From NCBI RefSeq assembly GCF_903853455.1, contig NZ_CAINTR010000142.1:1-45916 (forward strand): 45,916 nucleotides of DNA, read 5' to 3'. Made by a program: the position numbers and the translations under genes. Shown here piece by piece: positions 20,731 to 29,032 of this stretch. How positions within the stretch are numbered: position 1 is the stretch's first letter; each line of letters starts with the position of its first letter. The notes beneath the pieces were generated by a model. The model was not told where the DNA came from. It was given only the letters and a program-made list of their open reading frames with translations, and made no database searches. Source of the DNA: an uncultured Magnetospirillum sp. Its GTDB lineage: Bacteria; Pseudomonadota; Alphaproteobacteria; Rhodospirillales; Magnetospirillaceae.

Positions 20731-22085
20731 CACGGCGGTCCTTTGCGAGCAGGGGCCGCCCAATTACCGTCCCAGCCGCCGTAAAGCTGGTCGAGAAAGC
20801 TGATCCACTCGCCCTTGGGCAGGAAGGAGGGGAACGGCACCGGTCGCACCGGCCGCTGGGAATCCCACAGGATCTCGAAATTGCCGTCAGGGCGGATGCG
20901 GCCGATGCGGACCGTCTTCCAGGTGTGCTGGGTCGCCGGGTCGATGGTGACGGTGCCGCCGGGCGCCGCCATGCTCTGGCCCTTGATGGTGGCGCGGAAG
21001 TCGCGGAAATCGGGCGACCCCGCCTCCTCCACCGCCTTGGCCCACAGCATGACGCCGAAATAGGCCGCCTCCATGGAATCGGTGGTGACGTAATCCTGGC
21101 CGTAACGGGCCTTGAAGCCGGAGACGAAGGCCCGGTTCTCGTCGGTGTCGACGCTCTGGAAATAGTTGCGGGCGGCATAGTCGCCGGCCAGCATGGCCGG
21201 CCCGATGGCCTTGACCTCGGCCTCGGCGATGGAAAAGCTCATGACCGGGATTCGGGCGGGGGTGATGCCGGCGGCCCGCAGCGCCCGGAAGAAGCCCAGG
21301 TTGGAATCGCCGTTGATGGTGTTGAAGATCACGTCCGGCTTGGTTCTGCGGATCTCGGCGACGATGGCGGCGAAGTCCTGGTCGCCCAGCGGGACATAGG
21401 CCTCGCCCACCACCTGGCCGTGCAGGGCGGCGGTCTGGGCGGCGATGATCTTGTTGGCGGTGCGGGGAAAGACGTAGTCGGAGCCCACCAGGAACAGGCG
21501 GCGCCCCAGATTGTCCAGGGTCCACTTGATGGCCGGGATGATCTGCTGGTTGGGAGCCGAGCCGGTGTAGACGATGTTGGGCGATTGCTCCAGCCCCTCG
21601 TACTGCACCGGATAGAACAGCACGGCGTCGCGGTGCTCGAACACCGGCCTGACCGTCTTGCGGCAGGCCGAGGTCCAGCAGCCGAACACCGCCGAAACCC
21701 GCTCGACGGCGATCAGCCGGTCGGCGGCGGCGGCGAACACCGCCCAGTCCGAACGCCCGTCCACCACCACCGGCTCGACCCGGCGGCCCAGCACGCCGCC
21801 GCGCCGGTTCAACTCCTCGATGGCGTAGAGGGTGGCGTCGGCGACGGTGCGCTCGGACACCGCCATGGTGCCCGACAGGGAATGCAGCACGCCGACCTTG
21901 ATGGGGCGGTTGCGGGCCTGGTTGGGCCAGGCGGCGATGGCGGCATAGATGGCGGCGCAGCTGATGGCCGCCAGCAGGACCGCCGCCACGAAATTGCGTC
22001 TGCGCTTGCCTGAATCCGCCAAGGGGTCGCTCCGAGCCTTATCCCCGGAAGTATGGCAGGCAGGACGGTTCTTTACAGCCGGCAT
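20730..22085 (-). CDS. UrtA-like type I periplasmic binding protein, membrane-anchored
   Basis: The 451-residue protein has a basic N-terminus, one hydrophobic helix (about 31-50, with no clear cleavage site) and a type I binding-protein fold. Segments [50 protein letters not shown] and APNQQIIPA are characteristic of UrtA, the urea-binding component of the Urt ABC transporter, and of the related AmiC amide sensor. There are no permease or ATPase genes nearby; instead the stop overlaps a hybrid kinase start. I infer a sensor role for urea or short amides rather than transport. The start at 22085 is the last ATG before the helix; the in-frame region upstream overlaps the divergent gene and is less likely coding. 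Confidence 0.85.
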   Translation of the reverse strand: MPAVKNRPACHTSGDKARSDPLADSGKRRRNFVAAVLLAAISCAAIYAAIAAWPNQARNRPIKVGVLHSLSGTMAVSERTVADATLYAIEELNRRGGVLGRRVEPVVVDGRSDWAVFAAAADRLIAVERVSAVFGCWTSACRKTVRPVFEHRDAVLFYPVQYEGLEQSPNIVYTGSAPNQQIIPAIKWTLDNLGRRLFLVGSDYVFPRTANKIIAAQTAALHGQVVGEAYVPLGDQDFAAIVAEIRRTKPDVIFNTINGDSNLGFFRALRAAGITPARIPVMSFSIAEAEVKAIGPAMLAGDYAARNYFQSVDTDENRAFVSGFKARYGQDYVTTDSMEAAYFGVMLWAKAVEEAGSPDFRDFRATIKGQSMAAPGGTVTIDPATQHTWKTVRIGRIRPDGNFEILWDSQRPVRPVPFPSFLPKGEWISFLDQLYGGWDGNWAAPARKGPP

Positions 22086-22156
22086 CTTCCGCGCGCATGC
22101 TTCCCGGACCGGCGCACTGTCGAAGCGTGTGTCGAACCGTACTTCGGAGGTGTCCC

Positions 22157-22480
22157 ATGAGCGACACACCCTTGATCCGCACCCGAATTCTGACCCTGGC
22201 CCAGCCCGCCGACCCGGCGGTGGCGACACGGCTGGCGGAAAGCGACGGGATCGGCGCCGTCCGCCTGCTGCCGGACCGGCGCCACCTGGAGGTGAGCTAT
22301 GATCTCCGGCGGGTGAAGCTGCCGGACTTGACGGCGCGGCTGAGGGCGGAGGGGGCGCCGCCGTCGCGGAACATCGTCGCCCGCCTGGGGCGCGCCTTGG
22401 CGGCGTTCAAGGACGAGAACCGGCGGGACCAGGCCGACGTCGTCCACCAATGCTGCAGCCTGCCGCCCGAGCACAAGTAA
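22157..22480 (+). CDS. Small HMA-like fold protein lacking the CxxC motif
   Basis: The 107-residue protein starts at 22157 with GGAGGTG five bases upstream. Residues 8-70 read as a beta-alpha-beta-beta-alpha-beta unit (ILTLAQPADPAVATRLAES, GIGAVRLLPDRRHLEVSYD, LPDLTARLRAEG), the pattern of heavy-metal-associated domains, but the metal-binding CxxC loop is absent. A helical tail ends in QADVVHQCCSLPPEHK, so the only cysteines are an adjacent pair next to His. It is divergent from the UrtA-like gene, 71 bases away. I do not assign a function; metal binding at the C-terminal Cys pair is possible. Confidence 0.7.
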   Translation: MSDTPLIRTRILTLAQPADPAVATRLAESDGIGAVRLLPDRRHLEVSYDLRRVKLPDLTARLRAEGAPPSRNIVARLGRALAAFKDENRRDQADVVHQCCSLPPEHK

Positions 22481-22482
22481 GA

Positions 22483-22575
22483 CCGACGAGCTTCGCTCGG
22501 AGGCAAGGCCACAGGCCGCCGCGCCACATGGCGCGAAAGCCAAGCGCGCGGAGGCGCGCGCCCGGCGATTGAGGG
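22483..22575 (-). repeat. Hairpin-rich intergenic repeat, copy 2
   Basis: Read on the minus strand it begins CCCTCAATCGCCGGGCGCGC, continues with GC-rich stems (GCGCGCC-tcc-GCGCGC, CGCGCC-atgt-GGCGCG, GGCC-tgt-GGCC), then TTGCCT and GAGC-gaa-GCTC. The head and the order of stems match the element at 11491-11590 on the plus strand. It fills the gap between the convergent HMA-like gene and ubiB. Confidence 0.55.
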
Positions 22576-22590
22576 GCACACGACAGACCT

Positions 22591-24129
22591 CTACTTCAGG
22601 ATCAGCAGCACCGCCAGGATGGCCGCCAGCGCCCAGGCCAGCATGGCCGAGGAGGGGCGGCGGCGCTGGGTGGCGAAGATGTTCTTCACCGTGTCGGGGT
22701 GGAGCTTCAGCCCCTGGTTGACCAGCATGGAATAGGTCTTCTCGGTTTCGGCCAGCAGGCGCGGCAGACGCTCCAGCGAGCCGAGTACTCCGCCCACCGC
22801 TTCCCGCACCTTGGCCTCGGGGCCGAGATTGGCGCGCATCCAGCCCTCGATCAGCGGCTGGGCCAACTGCCACATATTGATCTGGGGGTCGAGGATGCGC
22901 CCCACCCCCTCGGCCACCAGCAAGCTCTTTTGCAGCAGCAGCAGTTGCGGCTGGGTTTCCATGGCGAAGGTCTCGGTCACCTGGAACAACTGCCCCAGTA
23001 GCTTGGCGATGGAAATCTCGTGCAGCGGCCGGCCCAGGATCGGCTCGGCGATGGAACGGCAGGCCTGGGTGAAGGAATCGATGGACTGGTCGGCGGGCAC
23101 ATAGCCGGCGGCGAAGTGAACCTCGGCCACCTTGCGGTAGTCGCCCGACAGGAAGCCCAGCAGCATCTCGCCCAGGAAGCGCCTTGTGCGCTGGTCCACC
23201 CGGCCCATGATGCCGAAATCCACCGCCACCAGATTGCCGTCGGAATCGATGAACAGATTGCCGGGATGCATGTCGGCGTGGAAGAAGCCGTCGCGGAACA
23301 CCTGGTTGAACATGGCCTCGGCGGCCTTGGCCAGGATGTCGACCGGGTCGTGTCCGGCTTCCCGCAGCCGGTCGACCTCGTCCACCGGAATGCCGGCGAC
23401 CCGCTCCAGGGTCAGCAGCCGGCGGCCGGTGCGCAGCCAATCCACCTCGGGCACTTTGAAATGTTCGTCGCCGCGGCAATTCTCGGCCAGTTCCGCCGCC
23501 GCCGCCGCCTCAAAGCGGAGATCCATCTCCAGGGTGACGGAATCCTCGAAGGTCTTGACCGTCTCCACCGGCTTCAGGCGGCGGATGCGCGGCACGGCGA
23601 ACTCGGCCCATTCGGCCAGCCAGTACAGCAGGTCGATGTCGCGGCGGAACTTGGTGTCGACGCCGGGGCGCAGCACCTTGACCGCCACTTCGCGGCCCTC
23701 GGTGGTGACGGCGAAGTGGACCTGGGCGATGGAGGCCGCGGCGATCGGGATGTCGTCGAAGCTGGAATAGTGGTCGGCGACGCTGCCGCCCAGTTCTTCC
23801 TCGATGATGTGGCGGGCGTCCGCGGCGGGGAAGGGCGGCAGCTTGTCCTGAAGTCCCGACAGGTCGGCCGCCATCTCCTCGCCCAGCAGGTCGGCGCGGG
23901 TGGACAGCGCCTGGCCCAGCTTGATGAAGGAGGGGCCGAGTTCGGTCAGCGCCTCGGCCAGCCGTTCGCCCGGCCGTCCCGACCCTACCGGCGGCTTGCC
24001 GCCGCGCAGCGCCGCCGACAGATAGCGGGCCAGCGGCAGGGGATCCTCCAGCAGGAACAGCGCGTCGTGGCGCGCCAACACCCGGCCGATGGTGAGCAGG
24101 CGATGAAGATTGCGGATGGACCGGATCAT
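22591..24129 (-). CDS. ubiB: UbiB-family atypical kinase for ubiquinone biosynthesis
   Basis: The 512-residue protein has the UbiB/ADCK hallmarks: the KxGQ motif in PSFIKLGQALSTRADLL, the Ala-rich loop PIAAASIAQVHFAV in place of a glycine loop, VAVKVLRPG with the ATP-binding Lys, HADMHPGNLFID as catalytic loop and VDFGIMG as the DFG-like metal site. Two hydrophobic helices at the end (about 490-512) anchor it in the inner membrane. UbiB is required for aerobic ubiquinone synthesis, probably by extracting hydrophobic intermediates. Ten bases separate it from ubiE upstream, so they form an operon. Confidence 0.95.
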   Translation of the reverse strand: MIRSIRNLHRLLTIGRVLARHDALFLLEDPLPLARYLSAALRGGKPPVGSGRPGERLAEALTELGPSFIKLGQALSTRADLLGEEMAADLSGLQDKLPPFPAADARHIIEEELGGSVADHYSSFDDIPIAAASIAQVHFAVTTEGREVAVKVLRPGVDTKFRRDIDLLYWLAEWAEFAVPRIRRLKPVETVKTFEDSVTLEMDLRFEAAAAAELAENCRGDEHFKVPEVDWLRTGRRLLTLERVAGIPVDEVDRLREAGHDPVDILAKAAEAMFNQVFRDGFFHADMHPGNLFIDSDGNLVAVDFGIMGRVDQRTRRFLGEMLLGFLSGDYRKVAEVHFAAGYVPADQSIDSFTQACRSIAEPILGRPLHEISIAKLLGQLFQVTETFAMETQPQLLLLQKSLLVAEGVGRILDPQINMWQLAQPLIEGWMRANLGPEAKVREAVGGVLGSLERLPRLLAETEKTYSMLVNQGLKLHPDTVKNIFATQRRRPSSAMLAWALAAILAVLLILK

Positions 24130-24139
24130 GGGGTTTCGC

Positions 24140-24895
24140 TCACAGGCGCCAGCCGGAATGAATGGCGGCGATCCCGGCCGACAGATTGCGCACGCTGACC
24201 TGCTCGAAGCCGGCGCCCTCGATCATGGCGGCCATTTCTTCCTGGGGCGGGAACTTGCGGATGCTTTCCACCAGATACTGGTAGGCGTCGCGGTTGCCGG
24301 TGACCATCTCGCCCACCCTGGGCAGGATGTTGAAGGAATAGGAATCGTAGGCCTGCTTCAGCCCCGGCAGGATGACATGGCTGAATTCCAGGCACATGAA
24401 GCGCCCGCCCGGTTTCAGCACCCGGAACGCCTCGGCGATGGCCTTGTCCCAGTGGGTGACGTTGCGCAGGCAGAAGGCGATGGTGTAGCGGTCGACGCTG
24501 CGATCAGGGATCGGCAGCGACTCGGCGTTGCCGCAGACCCAGGTGATCTCGCCCGGAATGTTGCGGTCGATGGCGCGGTCGCGGCCCACCGCCAGCATCT
24601 CGCGGTTGATGTCGCACACCGTCACCGGCCCGCCGCCGCGCTTGCGCCAACCGAAGGCGATGTCGCCGGTTCCCCCTCCCACGTCCAGCAGGGTCTGGTT
24701 GGGCTGCGGCCGCAGGGAATCCAGGAAGGCGGCTTTCCACAGGCGGTGGACGCCGACGCTCATCAGGTCGTTCATCAGGTCGTATTTGCCGGCGACCGAA
24801 TCGAAGACGTCGCGCACCAACGAGACCTTCTCGTCCTCCGCTACGGTGCGGAAGCCGAAATGGGTGGTGCCGGAAGAGGGGGGGTGGCTGGTCAT
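24140..24895 (-). CDS. ubiE: Demethylmenaquinone / 2-methoxy-6-polyprenylbenzoquinol methyltransferase
   Basis: The 251-residue SAM-dependent methyltransferase has motif I LLDVGGGTGDIAF, post-I VCDINREMLAVGRDRA, the family signature DVFDSVAGKYDLMNDLMSVG near the N-terminus, and RNVTHWDKAIAEAFRVLKPGG. It carries out the C-methylation step in ubiquinone (and menaquinone, where present) synthesis. Start at 24895 gives the standard family length and the common MTS start; an upstream in-frame start at 24970 adds a low-complexity Arg-rich tail. In many alphaproteobacteria mutM lies divergently next to ubiE; here about 1.2 kb with two extra genes intervenes. Confidence 0.96.
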   Translation of the reverse strand: MTSHPPSSGTTHFGFRTVAEDEKVSLVRDVFDSVAGKYDLMNDLMSVGVHRLWKAAFLDSLRPQPNQTLLDVGGGTGDIAFGWRKRGGGPVTVCDINREMLAVGRDRAIDRNIPGEITWVCGNAESLPIPDRSVDRYTIAFCLRNVTHWDKAIAEAFRVLKPGGRFMCLEFSHVILPGLKQAYDSYSFNILPRVGEMVTGNRDAYQYLVESIRKFPPQEEMAAMIEGAGFEQVSVRNLSAGIAAIHSGWRL

Positions 24896-25086
24896 GGGGG
24901 CGCAAGATAGCGGAACTGCGCGACGCGCGCGAGGGGGAGTTTGAAGATCCGCCCTTGTCCGGTGTAACATGGCATTGAGATCAGGGGGCCGCCATTGCTG
25001 CCCGTCTATATCTCGCTGTATTCTTTTTGCCTTGACCCATCCCTTGGTTTGAGACGAGAATTATTCGGGAAGGTTGCGTGAACAGG

Positions 25087-25115
25087 TTGACCTTTCGCCG
25101 GTAGCGGCGTATAAA
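25087..25115 (+). promoter_or_regulatory. Strong sigma70-type promoter
   Basis: TTGACC at 25087-25092 and TATAAA at 25110-25115 are separated by exactly 17 bases, giving a start near 25122, 20 bases before the ATG at 25142. This is one of the two best consensus promoters in the window. The remainder of 24896-25086 shows no coding frame or other clear signal. Confidence 0.65.
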
Positions 25116-25141
25116 CCCGCCCTTCCTCGGAGGGAGTTCCG

Positions 25142-25348
25142 ATGTTCAAGAAGTTTTTTGGTTGGCTGAGTCTTGCCGACCTGGACGCGGCTCGCGACGA
25201 GGCGTCGGTGCAGATTGCTGCGCGTTACGCCCGGGGAAATATTTTCATCCAGGAAGGCAGAGTCATGCATAAGGATGACTTGGCACGCCTTTCCGCCGCC
25301 GCCGATCAGGCGATGGGCCGTCTCCGCGACGCTCTGCGTCACCAATAA
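25142..25348 (+). CDS. Unknown 68-residue protein
   Basis: I do not recognise it. GGAGGGAG lies 5-6 bases before the ATG and a strong promoter precedes it, so expression is likely. The sequence starts with an amphipathic aromatic segment (MFKKFFGWLSLADL), which could touch a membrane surface, and is helical and charged after that, with RVMHKDDLARLSAAAD. There are no cysteines. It forms an operon with the next gene, 20 bases downstream. Composition is AT-richer than the housekeeping genes on either side. Confidence 0.65.
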   Translation: MFKKFFGWLSLADLDAARDEASVQIAARYARGNIFIQEGRVMHKDDLARLSAAADQAMGRLRDALRHQ

Positions 25349-25368
25349 CCAACAGGTTATTTCCCGCA

Positions 25369-25989
25369 ATGCCCAACCTGGATGACTTCCGGAGTCTGCT
25401 CGATTGCATCCACAAAGAGTGGAATAGGGCCGAGGGCGATATCAAGCAAGCGGAGCAAGTCTGCTCCAAGGTGATTGAGCCGGCTATCAACGAATTGCGC
25501 TATGCCGGGCGCCGACTGATCGACGCTATTGGCTCTGCAAACGCGGAAGGCGATCACCGACACGTCGAGTCACTCTTGACCGACGCCTTGTTCGATTGCC
25601 ACCGTGCCCGCCATGATGCGGTCGATGCCGCGACGTCGAAGATCGCCCTGGATCTCGACATCCTTCGCGATAAGCTCGGCATTGATGTCGTCCTACAGGC
25701 CTTTCCCAGCTTTCCTGTCCTGATGGGAGAGGTCGATTCCGTTCGGGAAAAAATCGTCGCTTCCAGAAAAATCCGTGAAAACCGGGAGAACATCTACACC
25801 GGTATCGAGGCTGTTGATTTTCCTGCCCTTGTTTCCAGCTACAACCGGTTCAAGGCGTCGGAACCGATCATGCGGGAACTGGCCAAGAAGCGCCGCTGGG
25901 AACGGGTTTGGACGTTGGCGTTCGGGATCATTGGCATTGTGGGGACGATCTTCACGGTCGTCGGTTGGCTTTTCCCCCGAAGCCCTTGA
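25369..25989 (+). CDS. Unknown tail-anchored helical protein
   Basis: I do not recognise the family. The 206-residue protein is predicted to be almost entirely helical (charged heptad-like stretches such as IHKEWNRAEGDIKQAEQVCS and FKASEPIMRELAKKRRWERV), ending in one transmembrane helix (about 181-202, WTLAFGIIGIVGTIFTVVGW) and a short RSP tail. This is the layout of a cytosolic helical domain anchored at its C-terminus. It has no signal peptide and no nuclease or ATPase motif. It pairs with the 68-residue gene upstream under a strong promoter. Together they interrupt the ubiE-mutM neighbourhood and are AT-richer, suggesting a late insertion; a small two-component toxin, immunity or stress module is possible but unproven. 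Confidence 0.7.
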   Translation: MPNLDDFRSLLDCIHKEWNRAEGDIKQAEQVCSKVIEPAINELRYAGRRLIDAIGSANAEGDHRHVESLLTDALFDCHRARHDAVDAATSKIALDLDILRDKLGIDVVLQAFPSFPVLMGEVDSVREKIVASRKIRENRENIYTGIEAVDFPALVSSYNRFKASEPIMRELAKKRRWERVWTLAFGIIGIVGTIFTVVGWLFPRSP

Positions 25990-26044
25990 TACTCGTCAGG
26001 TCGCCGCACCGGCCCAAGTGACTCAAGCCCTCGGGGCGCGCCGC

Positions 26045-26060
26045 GGTATCACGTGATACC
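26045..26060. promoter_or_regulatory. Perfect 16-bp palindrome upstream of mutM
   Basis: GGTATCACGTGATACC is fully self-complementary and lies 28 bases before the mutM start. It could be an operator for a dimeric repressor or part of a terminator for the preceding gene. A CACGTG core is present. Confidence 0.45.
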
Positions 26061-26087
26061 AAGTCACCACACCTGCCTGAGTGTTCC

Positions 26088-26927
26088 ATGCCCGAGCTTC
26101 CCGAAGTCGAAACCGTCGCCCGTGGTCTTGCCAGAGTCTGGGAGGGCCGGCGCTTCGCGTCCGTCACCTGCCGCCGGGCCGGGCTGCGGCTTCCCTTTCC
26201 GCCGGATTTCGCCCAGCGCCTCACCGGGCGGATGGTGGAGCAGGTGGGGCGGCGGGCCAAATATCTGGTGGTGCGCCTGGACGGCGGCCTGGTCATGCTG
26301 GGTCATCTCGGCATGTCGGGGCGGATGGTGATCTCGGGCCTGCGCAATACGCCGCCCGGCCCCCACGACCATGTGGAATTCGTCACCGACGCGTCCGTCC
26401 TGGTGACGCTCACCGATCCCCGCCGTTTCGGCCTGCTGACGCTCTGCGCGGCGGCCGAACTGGCGAGTCACCCCCTGCTGGCCGATATGGGGCCGGAACC
26501 GCTGGAGCCCGGTTTCGACGCCAAGGTGCTGGGCGCCGCCCTGGCCGGTAAGGCGACACCCATCAAGTCGGCGCTGCTGGATCAGAAGCTGGTGGCGGGG
26601 CTGGGCAACATCTATGTCTGCGAAAGCCTGTTCCGCTCCGGCATCTCGCCGTTGCGCGACGCCGGCTCGCTGACGCCGGACGAGGTCACCCGGCTGGTGG
26701 CGGCGATCAAGGCGGTGCTGATCGAAGCCATCGCCGCCGGCGGCTCGACCCTGCGGGACCACATCACCCCCGACGGCGAGCTGGGCTATTTCCAGCATAG
26801 CTTCAAGGTCTATGGCCGCGCCGGTCAGCGCTGCGACGATTGTCCCGGCCCGAAGCGCTGTGGCGGCATCCAGCGCATCGTCCAGGCCGGGCGGTCCACT
26901 TTCTATTGTGCAGAGCGGCAAGTGTGA
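26088..26927 (+). CDS. mutM: Formamidopyrimidine-DNA glycosylase
   Basis: The 279-residue bifunctional glycosylase/AP-lyase removes 8-oxoguanine and formamidopyrimidines. It has the catalytic N-terminal MPELPEVET (Pro and Glu after Met removal), the beta-hairpin lysine in [13 protein letters not shown], the helix-two-turn-helix region ([19 protein letters not shown]) and a C-terminal zinc-finger hairpin. The finger is unusual: Cys249, Cys252 and Cys274 are present, but the position of the fourth cysteine (C-x2-C at the end) is Arg277 (YCAERQV); an extra Cys258 may replace it. The start is fixed because Pro2 is the active-site residue. It is followed after 16 bases by an exported protein gene. 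Confidence 0.96.
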   Translation: MPELPEVETVARGLARVWEGRRFASVTCRRAGLRLPFPPDFAQRLTGRMVEQVGRRAKYLVVRLDGGLVMLGHLGMSGRMVISGLRNTPPGPHDHVEFVTDASVLVTLTDPRRFGLLTLCAAAELASHPLLADMGPEPLEPGFDAKVLGAALAGKATPIKSALLDQKLVAGLGNIYVCESLFRSGISPLRDAGSLTPDEVTRLVAAIKAVLIEAIAAGGSTLRDHITPDGELGYFQHSFKVYGRAGQRCDDCPGPKRCGGIQRIVQAGRSTFYCAERQV

Positions 26928-26943
26928 TGGTATAGCGTTGGTC

Positions 26944-27300
26944 ATGGCACGTATTCGGCATTTCGTTACCGCTTTCGCGCTTGTGCTCCTTGCCGCCGCT
27001 CCGGCGTGGGCCGAGGGGTTTCTCAGCGCCTACGAGGATCTGCCGGTGGCTCCCGGTTTGACCGAGGTCGCCGGCTCGGGCGTTTCCTTCGATTCGCCGG
27101 GCGGCCGCATCGTCGAGGCCTTCGCCCAGGGCCAGGTCAAGGCCGCCGAGGTGCTGAAATTCTATGCCGCCACACTGCCCCAGCTCGGCTGGACGCGGGA
27201 GACCGACACGCTGTACCGCCGCGAGGCCGAGGTGCTGCGACTGGATCCCGTGACCCAGGGCAAGGGCGTGACCGTTCGTTTCGCCGTTTCACCGGAATAA
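26944..27300 (+). CDS. Small exported protein of unknown function
   Basis: The 118-residue product starts at 26944 with a signal peptide ([23 protein letters not shown]) and continues as a mixed alpha-beta domain: [34 protein letters not shown] and a C-terminal strand [11 protein letters not shown]. The pattern of a helix ending in LPxLGW followed by strands is seen in small periplasmic domains that predict as ferredoxin-like, but I cannot name it. It lies 16 bases after mutM and 23 bases before the enoyl-CoA hydratase, all on the same strand. In-frame starts further upstream are inside mutM. Confidence 0.75.
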   Translation: MARIRHFVTAFALVLLAAAPAWAEGFLSAYEDLPVAPGLTEVAGSGVSFDSPGGRIVEAFAQGQVKAAEVLKFYAATLPQLGWTRETDTLYRREAEVLRLDPVTQGKGVTVRFAVSPE

Positions 27301-27323
27301 TCGCGAAGGAAGGAAGGACCCAA

Positions 27324-28100
27324 ATGGCTTTCGAGAACATCACCGTCGAGACCCGTGGCAATGTCGGCCTGATCGCCCTCAACCGCCCTCAGGCCATGAA
27401 CGCCCTGTGCGCCGCCCTGATCACCGAACTGGGGCAGGCCCTCGACGCCTTCGAGGCCGACGACGCCATCGGCGCCATCGTGCTGACCGGCTCGGACAAG
27501 GCCTTCGCCGCCGGTGCCGACATCAAGGAGATGGCCAGCCGTGGCTACATGGACGTCTACCTGTCCAACTTCATCACCAAGGGCTGGGAGCAGGTCACCA
27601 AGTGCCGCAAGCCCATCGTGGCGGCGGTGGCCGGCTTCGCGCTGGGCGGCGGCTGCGAGGTCGCCATGATGTGCGACTTCATCCTGGCCGGCGACAACGC
27701 CAAGTTCGGCCAGCCCGAAATCACCATCGGCACCATTCCCGGCGCCGGCGGCACCCAGCGCCTGACCCGGGCCATCGGCAAGTCCAAGGCCATGGAGATG
27801 TGTCTCACCGGCCGCATGATGGACGCCGTCGAGGCCGAGCGGGCCGGTCTGGTCAGCCGGATCGTTCCGGTGGCCGAACTGGTGGACGAGGCGGTCAAGG
27901 TGGCCGGCAAGATCGCCAATCTGAGCCGCCCCATCGTCATGCTGTGCAAGGAGTCGGTCAACGCCGCCTTCGAGACCGGGCTTGCCCAGGGCATCACCTT
28001 CGAGCGCCGGCTGTTCCACTCCACCTTCTCCACCGAGGATCAGAAGGAGGGCATGGCCGCCTTCGTCGAGAAGCGCAAGCCCGCCTTCAAGAACCGCTGA
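27324..28100 (+). CDS. Enoyl-CoA hydratase (crotonase family)
   Basis: The 258-residue enzyme hydrates trans-2-enoyl-CoA to 3-hydroxyacyl-CoA. It has the oxyanion-hole segments [11 protein letters not shown] and [19 protein letters not shown] and the second catalytic Glu in [19 protein letters not shown], so both glutamates of true hydratases are retained. The C-terminal [12 protein letters not shown] is typical of the short-chain EchA/PaaF-like group. GAAGGAAGGA lies about 5 bases before ATG 27324. The gene is commonly found between mutM/ubiE and rpsT-dnaA in Rhodospirillales. Likely role: short-chain fatty acid or polyhydroxybutyrate precursor metabolism. Confidence 0.93.
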   Translation: MAFENITVETRGNVGLIALNRPQAMNALCAALITELGQALDAFEADDAIGAIVLTGSDKAFAAGADIKEMASRGYMDVYLSNFITKGWEQVTKCRKPIVAAVAGFALGGGCEVAMMCDFILAGDNAKFGQPEITIGTIPGAGGTQRLTRAIGKSKAMEMCLTGRMMDAVEAERAGLVSRIVPVAELVDEAVKVAGKIANLSRPIVMLCKESVNAAFETGLAQGITFERRLFHSTFSTEDQKEGMAAFVEKRKPAFKNR

Positions 28101-28107
28101 TGTGACG

Positions 28108-28137
28108 TCGGAGCCCGGCGGTTTCGCCGGGCTCCGA
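28108..28137 (+). terminator. Terminator after the enoyl-CoA hydratase
   Basis: Perfect 13-base arms (TCGGAGCCCGGCG and CGCCGGGCTCCGA) around a GTTT loop, seven bases after the stop codon and just before the rpsT promoter. Confidence 0.8.
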
Positions 28138-28145
28138 TTCACCGC

Positions 28146-28174
28146 TTGACGAGACCGGCGCGGAGACATATAAC
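28146..28174 (+). promoter_or_regulatory. rpsT promoter
   Basis: TTGACG at 28146-28151 and TATAAC at 28169-28174, with a 17-base spacer, sit directly behind the previous terminator and about 40 bases before the rpsT start. This is a near-consensus sigma70 promoter, as expected for a ribosomal protein gene. Confidence 0.75.
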
Positions 28175-28214
28175 CGCGCCTTCGAATTTCAACCGTGTTC
28201 CAAGGTTCCAATCC

Positions 28215-28487
28215 ATGGCCCATCATAAGTCGGCTAAGAAGCGCATCCGTCAGACCGAGCGTCGTACCGAGGTCAATCGCGCCCGCGTGAGCCGCATCCG
28301 CACCTTCGTGAAGAAGGTGGAACTTGCCATCGCCGCCGGCGATGCCGAAGCCGCCAAGCTCGCTCTGCACGAGGCCGAGCCCCAGATGATGCGGGGCGTC
28401 CAGGCTGGCGTGCTGCACAAGAACACCGCGTCGCGGAAGGTGTCCCGCCTCTCCGCCCGCGTCAAGGTCATGCTGCCGCTGGCCTAA
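28215..28487 (+). CDS. rpsT: 30S ribosomal protein S20
   Basis: The 90-residue basic protein begins [17 protein letters not shown] and has the long helical S20 pattern ([27 protein letters not shown]). It binds 16S rRNA early in assembly of the small subunit. The start at 28215 gives the conserved N-terminus; an upstream in-frame start at 28146 would lie in the promoter. It forms a single-gene transcription unit between its own promoter and a strong terminator and, as in many alphaproteobacteria, stands immediately upstream of dnaA. Confidence 0.97.
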   Translation: MAHHKSAKKRIRQTERRTEVNRARVSRIRTFVKKVELAIAAGDAEAAKLALHEAEPQMMRGVQAGVLHKNTASRKVSRLSARVKVMLPLA

Positions 28488-28508
28488 CCTCCGGTCGCCG
28501 ACGTTCTG

Positions 28509-28538
28509 CAAGGGCCGCACCTTCGGGTGCGGCCCTTG
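28509..28538 (+). terminator. rpsT terminator
   Basis: Perfect 13-base arms CAAGGGCCGCACC and GGTGCGGCCCTTG close a stable TTCG tetraloop, 21 bases after the rpsT stop codon, followed by a short T/G stretch. Confidence 0.85.
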
Positions 28539-29032
28539 TCGTTGGAAAATCGACTCTCGCCGGGAGTCCCAGGCAAACGCGCGAGTCTGGGAAAGCAAGC
28601 GAAAAATTTTCAATGTTCGCGTTCCGATCTCGTTGCCAGTGTCGGGGCGCATCGGTAGAGTCCCCTGCTCTCGACGGCTGGCTTAAAGACGCTGCGAGAA
28701 TTCAGAATACTTTTGCCTATTCTATACTGTGTCTGTGCCGCGGCTTTTGTGAAGCGGGCCACAGACAGACCGTGATGTTTTGTAATATCTATCGCAGGTC
28801 AGTTTACAGCCTCCGTCGCTTGGAGGTATGACTCGCAAAGGGCAAGCGCCGGGCGCCGACCATCGCCGGATGATGGAAGCGGTAGGGCTTGACGGAAGAT
28901 CGGCTCTCGGGGGCGGGAAGGCCGGTCCACACTCGCGGAGACAGGCCCTGAGAATAAGGGCCGGCGGCGTATCGCCCTGCCAAGACGTGGCGGCGGACCG
29001 CAGGTGGATGACAAGAATTCTAAGGGTGGGCA
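28539..29032 (+). promoter_or_regulatory. dnaA upstream control region
   Basis: This 494-base stretch has no credible gene. Five GANTC sites occur at 28552, 28564, 28583, 28658 and 28830. A TATACT at 28723-28728 could be a -10 element (weak -35), and an 8-bp inverted repeat TGTCTGTG/CACAGACA at 28730-28737 and 28760-28767 begins where that transcript would start. No TTATCCACA-type DnaA box was found, so I cannot call an origin here. AAGGGTGGG precedes the dnaA ATG. Confidence 0.45.
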
